This document shows, in pieces, positions 32,251 to 41,173 of a stretch of DNA of 64,000 nt. The stretch comes from Nitzschia sp. DOCU1 (lineage: Eukaryota; Bacillariophyta; Bacillariophyceae; Bacillariales; Bacillariaceae), in NCBI GenBank assembly GCA_951394045.1, contig OX595993.1:1426001-1490000 (forward strand), given 5' to 3'. The notes beneath the pieces are model-generated. The model was not told the DNA's origin. It did no database searches and saw only the letters and a program-made list of their open reading frames with translations. A program made the translations under genes and the position numbers. Position 1 is the stretch's first letter; the number at the start of each line of letters is the position of its first letter.

Positions 32251-33280
32251 CTATAGCCACGCGACGACCACGGAAATATTGTCTGTACTCCCCTTTCGAA
32301 TGGCTTCGTTGACCAAGTGCTCCGAAATGCGCTCCCTCTCGTGTTGATATTTCACCACGAAATCAACTGCTTCTTGATCTTGAAAAACATCCCACAAGCC
32401 GTCACAAGCGCAAATCAGAAACGACGGATTTCGAGGATCAAGTTCAATGCTAGTTTCGGAGCAGTAGGGTTCGGCAACAACATAATTCTTCATGCAATGA
32501 TCTCCCAAACTTCTAGTAATCGCCAACACTCCCACCACACGTCCCTTGAACATAAATCCACCGGCTTTTTCGATCCGGGCCACTTCCTCGGGGTCGTCCG
32601 GGCGATGATCTTTGGTCAGACGAGTGGCTCTTCCAAGGTGCCCCAAAACTATTCTGGCATCACCAGCATTGGCGGCGTACAAGGTAAGCTTGTTTTCCCG
32701 CTTTGGTTTCTGTATGATAATAATAAAAGAATTCAGCGGTAAGATAAATTTTTGGCTTCCAGTCTTGAGCGAAATCAACAACATACCTTTACAAGACAAA
32801 TTGCAACCGTAGCACCTGATGTTGTGACCCCAAGCTGCTTGGAATGGATATCAGCAATAAGGAAAGCTCGCTCCAATCGTTCTAATACAGACGCATCGTC
32901 CTGGCACCGGAGCTCTTGTGCTACATGATAAGACAGACCATGCTCTAGATATTCAACCATATCTCGCCCTGACAAGAGACAATTGAGTAAGCAATTCTAG
33001 CAGGGTAAATATATGGTTCCTTCATCATTGCATGCAGTGCAACCCAGGCGATCTTACCTCCATGCCCATCGTAGATTCCTAGATACGCCATGTCTTCATC
33101 AGGTGCATCCCACGTCCCCGGTGCTGCATAGACGGAACAGTCCTCCATTGACGAACGACGTGATGGATTCATTTCTTCGTGTGACGACACAAGTATTGGA
33201 GAGGCTCTTTCGGCTTCGGCTGGAGACCCTTCATTGCGAAAAGGTAACGCCGCCGGTTCCGATGATACTTGAGTAGCCAT
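32251..33280 (-). CDS. PP2C-type protein serine/threonine phosphatase
   Basis: Exons 33280-33058, 32968-32787 and 32709-32251 give 287 residues, a compact catalytic core. PP2C (PPM) enzymes remove phosphate from Ser/Thr with two bound metal ions. Motifs in order: SSMED near 39, the metal-binding YDGHGG near 71-76, SGATVAI, ANAGDARIVL, GVLAITRSLGD, ACDGLWDV and the final DNISVVV. All metal ligands expected from the family are present. No transit peptide or membrane segment is visible, so the enzyme is probably cytosolic or nuclear. It is divergent to the plastid-type protein gene at 33839 with 558 bp between. Confidence 0.93.
32710..32786 (-). other. intron 2 of the PP2C gene
   Basis: Donor GTATGT at 32786, acceptor ACAG ending at 32710, 77 bp, phase 0, joining ICLVK to KPKREN. 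Confidence 0.88.
32969..33057 (-). other. intron 1 of the PP2C gene
   Basis: Donor GTAAGA at 33057, acceptor CAG ending at 32969, 89 bp. It interrupts the codon after DGHG and rejoins DGHGGRDMVEY. Confidence 0.88.
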
Positions 33281-33838
33281 TTTCTAGATGCTACAGGCGC
33301 TCGACAATGAATGAATCACGACAATGTGCAACATACAGTTGTCATTGTTATCGTCGTGAGCAGTTGCTACTTTTCCACACCTCACGAATACGCGAAGGGC
33401 ATAAACAAGAAGAAAATTCAAACCGAAATGTGGTCAAAGAAGTCAGTCGATTCAGCTTGTGTGATGCGGCGAAATTCATGAAGTCAAGCCTGAATTCAAG
33501 TCATGGATCTTTCCGTCAGTCCGTCCTTCGCGTGTCGCACTCCCCCCAATCCGACATCACATTAGCCAGGTAAGAAACCAGTACAAGGCTACGTACAAGT
33601 TGAGGTTCTGGATACCGTCGCTGAACAGTCAAGTACGTGTTGCCACCAAGCTAGCAAGCAGTGAGAAAGATTCATGGGAACTGTTGCGATCGGTAGTTGC
33701 ATCCGCGTCGGCCATTCTCGGCCATCGTCATCGTCAGTTGGCTCTCTCCCCATCCAAAAACGTACGTAGTACGTGCCGAATGCAATTAGCCTTTCGATCC
33801 ACCAGTAACCATTTCCATTTCGCAAGTAGCTGCCGACC
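33281..33838. other. divergent promoter region, no gene seen
   Basis: About 560 bp between the PP2C gene and the plastid-type protein gene. Small frames lack features. Confidence 0.45.
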
Positions 33839-35607
33839 ATGAAGTTCTCGAGTGTTGTCGTCTTGGCCGTCGCGGCCCCCCTGGCCGCTGGTTTTACCAC
33901 TACTTCTAATCAAAGACATTTCGCTTCCCAGAATGTCGCCTTTTACAAACCCTCCACTCGTGCGTCGACGACGAGTCGAGGCGCCATGTCGATGGAATTG
34001 AGCGATCTTGAAAAGAAACTGTTCTCGGCAAGTGAGGAGAAAAAGTCTGCTCCAAAGCCCGCCCCTAAGCCTGCACCCAAGGCCGCCAAGCCGGAACCCA
34101 AGCCAAAGCCGGAGCCCAAAAAGCCAAAAGCCAAGAAGGAGGAACTGAGCCTGCTCAAGATGAAGGAGGAACCTGCGCCTGCTCCAAAACCTGTACCGGC
34201 GCCGGCAAAGCCTACGAAGGTCTCCAAGTATGACTTAGGTGGCGTTGAGGGCCCTCCCAAGCCCAAGAAGGAAAAGCCAGCTCCCGCGCCAAAGCCTGAA
34301 AAGAAAGCTCCAGCACCTCGCGTTAAGAAGGAAAAGCCTGCACCGAAAGCGGTAGCGCCCAAGGCTCCTGCTGTAAAGGACCCCAACGCTGTCCCTGCTG
34401 GTGTTGCCCTTGGAGCTGCTCCACTTCTCCTTGCCCCTATTGCTTTGTTGGGAGCTGGTCGTGGAGTCCTTTCCGGAACAAAGGCTCGACGTGAGAAGAT
34501 CCAAGCCGAGATTGCTGCCGCTGAGGCCGCAAAGAAGAAAAAAGCGGTTCAGGCTGAAGTCGACGGCGGTGGTGTTGTTACAGCACTTGTACGTGGGAGT
34601 GTGTTTTTTGTTTGCAATCCAACTAGTTCACGTTCTGACCCTTGTTTTGTGGTGTATAGGGATTTTTGGGAGCATCTGCAGCATCGTTGGCCTTGATTAT
34701 CTCAAGTCCCTTCTCGTCATCCAACGCTCCTCCAGTCGACATCAAGATGCCAACTCTGGGTGCCCCCGCCCCCAAGGCCTCCACTCCAAAGGCGGAAACG
34801 AAGGCACCGTCGGCTAGTGCGGCGGTGCAGAAGAAGATTATTAAGCAAAAGAAGGTGAAGAGTCCCTCCGGCTACGATTTCTCGCTCGACGAAGAAGTGA
34901 AGGCCGCCGAGAAGGCGGAAAAGGAAGCCGCCAAGGCCCTCAAGGCGGAAAGTGCCAAGGCCTCCAAGGCGGAAGCCGAGGCTGAGAAGGCCTCTGAAAA
35001 GGCAGTGGCCGCCGAGGACGCCGAGAAGAAGGCCGCTGCTGCGGCCAAGTCTGCAGAAAAGGCAGAGAAGGAGGCCAAGGCCGCTGAGGAGAAACTCGCC
35101 AAGGAAGCTGCGAAGGCTAAGGATGCCGAGAAAAAGGCTGCCATTGAAGCTAAAGAAAAGGAGGCTGCCGCTAAAGAACAGGCTGCCAAGGAGGCTGCTG
35201 CCAAAGCCGAGAAGGCCGAGCAAGAGGCAAAGGCAAAGGAACAGGCCGCCAAGCAGGCTGAAGAAGAGGCCGAAGCAAAGGCACGAGCAGAGGAACAAAA
35301 GGCTGCTCAACTCAAGGCCAAGGAGGAGGCTGCCGCTAAGGAAAAGGCTGCCAAGGAGGCCGATCTCAAGACTGCCAAGGCGGAGGAAGCCGCTGCTAAG
35401 AAGGCGCCTGCCCCCGCTCCTGCGCCCAAGCCCGCACCTGCTCCCCAGCCGGCTCCTGCCCCCAAGCCAGCTCCTGCCCCAACACCGGCCCCTGCTTCGT
35501 CAGGTGGAGCACTTGGAAAGGTTGGTGCTGACGCTGCTGGTGGCAAAATTCTGCCGAAGGAGGAGATCAGTGCTGATGTTCTCAATCTTCTCAAGAAGTA
35601 CAACTAG
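33839..35607 (+). CDS. plastid-targeted Ala/Lys/Glu/Pro-rich protein
   Basis: Exons 33839-34588 and 34660-35607 (71-bp GTACGT...TAG intron, phase 0) give 565 residues. The N-terminus is a bipartite plastid presequence: a signal peptide (SSVVVLAVAAPLAAG) with cleavage before Phe, then a Ser/Thr/Arg-rich transit part. Next come Lys/Pro/Ala repeats (APKPAPKP), one hydrophobic stretch (PAGVALGAAPLLLAPIALLG) and a second (FLGASAASLALIIS) built across the splice junction. The C-terminal third is a highly charged Ala/Lys/Glu helix (EKAEKEAAKA...), probably a long coiled coil, then Pro/Ala repeats. I recognise no named family. It could be a stromal or thylakoid-attached scaffold; this is inference from targeting plus composition. 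Confidence 0.8.
34589..34659 (+). other. intron of the plastid-type Ala/Lys/Glu-rich gene
   Basis: GTACGT at 34589 to TAG at 34659, phase 0. It joins VVTAL to GFLGASAASLA. Confidence 0.85.
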
Positions 35608-35852
35608 AAAACTTTCCAGGTTGTTGCTGTTTCTGGGTGACACAGTGGCTAGACCTTTTCTTCTTCACCGCAGCTCTACGTATGCTAGATTTTTAACGAA
35701 CAGCGTCGAGTATCTGTATGATTCATCGGCACGATGGCGTCAATTGATGACCCTCTGCAATGGCCGTGCTCAAGCTAATATAGAAACAAATTTGTTGGAC
35801 GTACGAGTATGCATTTGCTCTATTATATTCTTGTTTCAATGACACGACTTTG

Positions 35853-37125
35853 TCAGAGTTCTACTACATCCTCGTCGTCATCATCGTCTCCATCAACGGA
35901 CGCATTATCCGTTGTTTCCCGAGTAGTGCTCGCAAGCTGCCTCTGTCGCTTCTCTTGCTGCGCCTGAGCGAATTGCAAAGCTTGCTGGGCTTTCCATCGA
36001 AACGAAATATTCAAGGACGCGAAGAAGCAGGTCCACAAAGCAAAGTATAAATTAGAACCCGGCACTTGCCGTGGTAGATCGTTGCATGCTATTTCGACAC
36101 GTTGATAAGTGCCGTCGTCGTTTGCTTCAAAAACAACAATGGTGCAATTTTCTACCTGTAGCGAAAGGTCATCTCGGCTACATTTGTTTCCTGTAACAGT
36201 CGCCGCGATTCCCTGATCTTTAGTCATAACAGCCAAAGTAATAGTCCAAAGCAATATCAAAAAGAAACTGCTGGATAGCTCCAGCCATCCACCCTCTTCA
36301 CATTGCGGAATGAAATCATAGTGAACCAGAATGAAGAAGAAGGATATGACAAAACTCACAACGCTCATTGCGATTCCGAATTGAGGATCGTCAATCTCGT
36401 CCTCGGCCAACCGAATATTCAAATCGATGCATGAACCGAGGACCTGTGGAATTTTTTTCATCAGCGATATTAAAGCATTCGCAACGCAAGGTCACCTCGA
36501 CCACCACGTACCACTAAACTAGTCAGATTGAGAACCCACCAGCTCTTCAGTGTTGCAGAAAGCCCCGTAAGCTCCTTGATCGACAAGATATCTTTGGAAG
36601 CTGACCATTCGTTCAATGTGTATATGCAACTGAAAAGAGCTAGCCAGGACGAAAAGTAGATATTGTTTGCAACGTAGGCAATGCCATCTGCATGTGTGGT
36701 ATAGCCAGTCCCTATTATCCACCATAAAACAGAAAGCACCAGAGTACCTCCCTCAACATATCCATCCTTTGCTTTTGTGAAATTAAAATGCTCCATACAT
36801 CTCTGACTGCGATCTTGAACCAACACCAGAACCGCGAAAGCAAATGTGGTCAGTCCAAACGTCATACTGGCCGTCCAAAGGGTTCGCCTATCGGATCGCG
36901 CAATACTCGAAATTCTATAATAGCGGAATCGTACATGAGTGATGCATTCAGCATTGCAAGTTTCTTTCAACCTCCAGCACTGACTTACGAAGCGAAATTG
37001 ACCAAACTGGTCAATGCGATGAATACATAGCCTTTCCAACGCGGATTGAATTCTGGGGCGTGATCCTTTTTAGCGCCAGTGGATCTACTAGAAGATTTAG
37101 CCGCATCGCTCATGATCATAGACAT
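35853..37125 (-). CDS. multi-pass membrane protein, unrecognised family
   Basis: Exons 37125-36989, 36914-36512 and 36443-35853 give 376 residues. Hydrophobic segments include GYVFIALTSLVNFA, WTASMTFGLTTFAFAVLVLV, GGTLVLSVLWWIIGTGY, YFSSWLALFSCIYTL, an IAMSVVSFVISFFFILV segment and ELSSSFFLILLWTITLAV, then a last FALWTCFFASLNISF, so six or seven spans. The second half repeats the layout of the first, suggesting an internal duplication of a four-span unit. The C-terminus is acidic (DGDDDDDEDVVEL). I recognise no family, although the pattern resembles MARVEL- or tetraspan-like proteins. The start is uncertain: ATG 37125 is followed by two more in frame, and the frame is open upstream to 37413. 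Confidence 0.75.
36444..36511 (-). other. intron 2 of the multi-pass membrane protein gene
   Basis: Donor GTACGT at 36511, acceptor CACAG ending at 36444, 68 bp, phase 0. Confidence 0.78.
36915..36988 (-). other. intron 1 of the multi-pass membrane protein gene
   Basis: Donor GTAAGT at 36988, acceptor TATAG ending at 36915, 74 bp. It joins LVNFA to SISSIARSD and keeps frame. Confidence 0.78.
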
Positions 37126-37713
37126 GTGTGGGTGAGTGAGTAGCTGTGTTACCGGTAGAGTGTCATCGTCGTGGGTGAAATGGATTTCTTTGGGATGCTC
37201 TTCGGCGCCGCCCTTCCCCCATTTTCGAATTTGAGTTTGCGAATCCAATTTGACGTGCACTCTCGGGTGATGGACAGACCCGACATACAACCATACGCTC
37301 CCCGCGTCGCGCCTCGGGGCGCCCATGTTCACAAGCGCGACATGGGATGACGTCATGATGGTCGACGGACGACGGAAACACCGACGAACTCTACCTTTTC
37401 GTCCAAAATCCACATTCGGACCGGCGCCCCACCACCCATCATTTCAGCGCCATCACATCGCCCACTTTTCATCAGGACCCTGCCTGACATTCATATCGAC
37501 CATCATTGTCAAGGATTTGAGGCCACCGACGTTGTCTTTCCACTTAAAGATTCATCGGTGCGCCTTCCTGATACTTTTGTTAGATTCAATCTCCAGATCT
37601 TTGGGCATCGTCGGAGCTTTCATGAATCACAAAAGGCACCACGTCTTGACACTTCATCGACTTGATCGGCCGTTGCACCTCAGTAATTAATCACTCGACG
37701 ACGACGCAAGAAA
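37126..37713. other. divergent promoter region, no gene seen
   Basis: About 590 bp between the membrane-protein and NUMOD3-repeat genes. The upstream extension of the membrane-protein frame covers part of it without features. Confidence 0.45.
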
Positions 37714-39369
37714 ATGAAGTCGATTATCAAACCTCGAAATAAATCCGGCGGAGAAGAATTTCTGTCAACCATGTCTTTGATTTTTTGGATACTGGTGGTG
37801 GTTCTTCATGGTGCCAATTCTTTTCTGATTCGCCGCCCTACGGTTCTTCAGGCTCCCTTTCGCGGCATTCAAACGTTTTGTCTCGAACACCAGAAGGAGA
37901 CACGATGCTGGAAACTACAAAGGCTAAGCGTTCAACAGTATTTTTCGTCGAGTACCGCTTTACGAGATAGTATAGACCACGAACTGAGGACTCCGATGAA
38001 AATTAACGGAGATTTGAATGGATTCCTCGTCAAGGGAGAATTGTCAAATGGCGTCCATCATCATGCAATCGACAACAATGGCGTGACCCATGCAAACGGT
38101 CATGTGAATGGGTTTGTGAATGGAGACTCGTCGTCCAAAATCGACCCCCTTCCACGGGTCAATATAACGGGGCTAGATGTTCCCTTGCCGACTGCCAATG
38201 GAGGATACACTCATACAACTGCAAGTAAAGCCAAAATTGCGGCAGCCAACAAGGGAAAAACGCCTTGGAACAAGGGCCGCCAAAGATCGGAAGAAGAAAA
38301 AGCCCATATAGCCGCTGGTGTTCGAGCTCGGAACCGGGAGCGCTTTCTCCAGACATTAAAAGAGAAGGGTCTCACAGAAGAAGAGTACGAGGCGCAAAAG
38401 AAGGAGGCGCGGCGCAAGAAAGATGCCGAACGTCGGGCGCGGCGGACAGAAAGAGGGGGATACCGGCCAACGGATGAAACCAAGGCAAAGATATCCCGGA
38501 TACTCAAGGAGAAACACGCCCGAGGAGAAATCAAGCCGCGCAAAGTGGATCCGGCAAAGGTGCGGCGAGGCTTTACACATTCGGAGGAAACAAAACAAAA
38601 GATTTCGGAATCTTTGAGGAAAAGATGGGCAGACGACACTGGATACCGTAGCCACATGACGACCAAAATGCAAAAAACATACAGTAAGGAGGAAATTCGG
38701 AAGAAAGTCTCTGAAACGCTGAAGAAAAAGTGGCAGGATCCGGCATACCGCGAAGAAATGCTCAGCAAAATGAGAAGGCATCGCTCATCGCCCGAAGTCA
38801 CTGAGGAATATCGTGAGAAAATTTCCAGAGCTATGAAAAAGAAATGGCAGGATGCCGAGTATCGGGAGAAGACGCTCAATGCCATTGCGGAGTACAATAG
38901 AAACAACAACCGTACCCCCACAAAACCACGCAAGGCTAGAATCCCAAAGGGATCGACGGCGAATGAGGTCAAAACTATACAACCCATCAGATCTGGCGAA
39001 GACGCTCTTAAGGTGAAACGAGTCAGGAGAACGAAAACAGCAACGCGGGCACAAACGCAAAGTCCTTCAAGATCAAACACATATGTCAGGTCCGCGGAAG
39101 GAACTCCGACCAAATCGGCGGCCAACACACAAAAGGCCAAGAAAAAGTCAGCTACACCAAAGGATAAGAAACCAAAGGCGAAGGAACCAGATGGAAGCGT
39201 CAATCGGCTGCGTGAAGAACGTCGAGATCTTTTTGATCTGCTCTATGGCGACGATGACAAAGTGGAAGATGCCGTCGATAGTCCACTGACGGACCGACTA
39301 AGAAGTCGCTTTGACTTTGAAGACGAAGACCTAGATTCCTTCGACCCGTATGGTTTGTCCGACTACTGA
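37714..39369 (+). CDS. NUMOD3-like repeat protein with plastid-type presequence
   Basis: 551 residues, one exon, from ATG 37714; a second in-frame ATG at 37771 sits immediately before the signal peptide. The hydrophobic leader SLIFWILVVVLHGANS ends before Phe, the pattern of plastid presequences. The centre carries several copies of a basic module like HSEETKQKISESLRKRW and KKVSETLKKKWQDPAY, starting with NKGKTPWNKGRQ. This matches nuclease-associated modular domain 3 (NUMOD3), a DNA-contacting helix found in homing endonucleases of the GIY-YIG class and in some plant plastid proteins. No nuclease domain is present. The C-terminus turns acidic (DDDKVEDAVD). A plastid nucleic-acid-binding role is inferred. 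Confidence 0.75.
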   Translation: MKSIIKPRNKSGGEEFLSTMSLIFWILVVVLHGANSFLIRRPTVLQAPFRGIQTFCLEHQKETRCWKLQRLSVQQYFSSSTALRDSIDHELRTPMKINGDLNGFLVKGELSNGVHHHAIDNNGVTHANGHVNGFVNGDSSSKIDPLPRVNITGLDVPLPTANGGYTHTTASKAKIAAANKGKTPWNKGRQRSEEEKAHIAAGVRARNRERFLQTLKEKGLTEEEYEAQKKEARRKKDAERRARRTERGGYRPTDETKAKISRILKEKHARGEIKPRKVDPAKVRRGFTHSEETKQKISESLRKRWADDTGYRSHMTTKMQKTYSKEEIRKKVSETLKKKWQDPAYREEMLSKMRRHRSSPEVTEEYREKISRAMKKKWQDAEYREKTLNAIAEYNRNNNRTPTKPRKARIPKGSTANEVKTIQPIRSGEDALKVKRVRRTKTATRAQTQSPSRSNTYVRSAEGTPTKSAANTQKAKKKSATPKDKKPKAKEPDGSVNRLREERRDLFDLLYGDDDKVEDAVDSPLTDRLRSRFDFEDEDLDSFDPYGLSDY

Positions 39370-39681
39370 TTCAGAAATGAGGATATTCTCACCTTGGGAG
39401 GAAGCTGCCTGGGCGTCAAGAACGCTTCACATAATTGACTTTGCGAACATGGATAACAACACTGGTTCAGAGCAAGCATCAAAGGAATATTCTGTGACCA
39501 ATTCAAAATTGGGAGTCCAACCAAAGCAAAATTCTTTTGAAGCCTTTCCCCGCCAGCAATTGGCTGGCTGCTAACCTTACGTGGTCGGTTCACCACAGAC
39601 AAGGAGCCTACACATATTCAGTTTCCAGAATAAGCAATCACAGTACAATCGAGACCAAGGAACTTAAAAGTTACAGTATGA
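39370..39681. other. convergent intergenic spacer, no gene seen
   Basis: About 310 bp between the stops of the NUMOD3-repeat and SR-tailed cyclophilin genes, presumably both 3' UTRs. Confidence 0.45.
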
Positions 39682-40608
39682 TCAATCCTTCCGTCTTCTT
39701 CGTTTGGACTTGCTCTTGCGTTCCTTTGTGCTTCGCCTCCGCTTTTTGGATTTTTTCTTTTCATGGGAGGAAGAACTGTGACTTGAGTCATCAGACGATC
39801 GTTCTTTCTCCCTTTGCTTTCGTTTTCGGCTGCTGCCATCCTTTCGCTCTGGATAAGAGTCTGTTGAAGATGAGGCATAGGATTCTTCACTGTCGCTGCT
39901 GCTGTCTGAAATATCGCGACGTCGCCGATGCCTATCCGTTTTCCTTTTTTCCTTGGGCCGTTTCGATTTTTTCTTCTTGGAACTTTTTTTGTTGCGACTA
40001 CTACCAGACGAGGCGCTGCGAACCCCCGTTCCTAAACCGCAATCGACAATGACGATTCGTTGAATCGGTACAGGTCGGTCGCCCATTCGTTCCACTGTCA
40101 ACATTTTCTCTACGACGCCCATGCCACTTTCGACGCGGCCAAATACGACATGTTTCCCATCCAAGTGAAGAGTCGCTTTCAGAGTGATAAAGAACTGACT
40201 GCCATTGGTATTCTTGCCCTTGTTCGCCATGCTGACGATACCTGCTTGGTCATGCTTGCCTTGGAGGTTTTCATCCTTGAACGTCGTGCCGTCTCCCAGA
40301 GAACTATATCCACCCGATCCATCAAAACGTTCGAAATCTCCACACTGAACCATGAACTGATCAATGATGCGATGAAATTCACATCCTCGATAGGATGGGC
40401 ATGGTCGTTGGCGACTCGTCGTGTCCTTTGAAGTGCACAAATTGACAAAGTTCCGGCAGGCCATGGGGCAAAGTTCGACAAACAATTGTATCACCACGGG
40501 GTGTGGTTGAATCTCTCCCGCAATGGAAATTTTTAGAAAGCAATGAGTTGGTAGAGGAGAAATAGACTCTATTTCGTCGGTCGGTCGGGCCGCCGATGAG
40601 GCCGCCAT
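39682..40608 (-). CDS. SR/K-rich cyclophilin (nuclear PPIase)
   Basis: 308 residues from ATG 40608. Residues about 20-195 form a cyclophilin: FHRIIDQFMVQCGDF with the catalytic Arg, GSGGYSS, NGSQFFITL and [11 protein letters not shown]. The residue equivalent to the cyclosporin-contacting Trp of cyclophilin A is His, common in nuclear cyclophilins. Residues 200-308 are Arg/Ser/Lys-rich (KKSSKKKKSKRPKEK, DSSSDSEES), like the tails of the splicing-associated cyclophilins PPIG and NKTR. Such enzymes isomerise prolyl bonds in spliceosomal proteins. This copy keeps VSMANKG intact, which is the segment damaged in the nucleoporin-cyclophilin gene. Confidence 0.9.
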   Translation of the reverse strand: MAASSAARPTDEIESISPLPTHCFLKISIAGEIQPHPVVIQLFVELCPMACRNFVNLCTSKDTTSRQRPCPSYRGCEFHRIIDQFMVQCGDFERFDGSGGYSSLGDGTTFKDENLQGKHDQAGIVSMANKGKNTNGSQFFITLKATLHLDGKHVVFGRVESGMGVVEKMLTVERMGDRPVPIQRIVIVDCGLGTGVRSASSGSSRNKKSSKKKKSKRPKEKRKTDRHRRRRDISDSSSDSEESYASSSTDSYPERKDGSSRKRKQREKERSSDDSSHSSSSHEKKKSKKRRRSTKERKSKSKRRRRKD

Positions 40609-41173
40609 TGTCGGTGCGGCGATTTGGGCGTCCCTCTTGGAATTCGAGAGATGAACTTGTGGATGCAGATGTCAGAGCCACCGGTAGTAAGTAGTAGGTG
40701 ACTGACTTCAATCCAGCATTATTCCCATATCATTTTGTATTGTGTCGCCGCGAGAGTGACAATAGAAAAAAAGAAATGACGACTCTCAGAGATGAAGAAA
40801 TCTTATGCCGACGCGCGAAACAAAGATCCATTTACCGCGGTTTTAGCTTACTAAAATAAATACCTGGTAAGAGACCTCAAATACTTCTACGTGTAAATTC
40901 TCCGCGGTAGTAATCGGCACTCGGAGTAGAGAAAGATATATGCTCACAAGATATGCTAAAAATGAGAGAGGCGAGAGGAAGTGTGACCCCGTATCTAACA
41001 GAATGCCGAGAGGATCAGGGAGGAATCCCAAGATTTGTGAGTGGCAGCTGCCACTTGTCGGCACCATGGGGGTGGCGAAAAAATAAGGTCGCAGACAGTT
41101 ACAGAGATCGAGTTGCTTCTGAGTGCAACTATTGTCAACCAGTTTGCCAAACAACTGCCGTGAGCATCAAACC
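40609..41173. other. divergent promoter region, no gene seen
   Basis: About 565 bp between the SR-tailed cyclophilin and the FMO-fusion gene. The FMO frame is open upstream of ATG 41174 to 41123 but begins only with a GTG there. Confidence 0.45.

Noticed and set aside
34717..35310. Minus-strand Leu-rich frame over the plastid-type Ala/Lys/Glu protein
   Set aside because: Complement of Ala/Lys/Glu codons; looks hydrophobic only because of that.
38211..39203. Minus-strand 330-codon frame over the NUMOD3-repeat gene
   Set aside because: Complement of Lys/Arg/Glu-rich repeats with no independent features.
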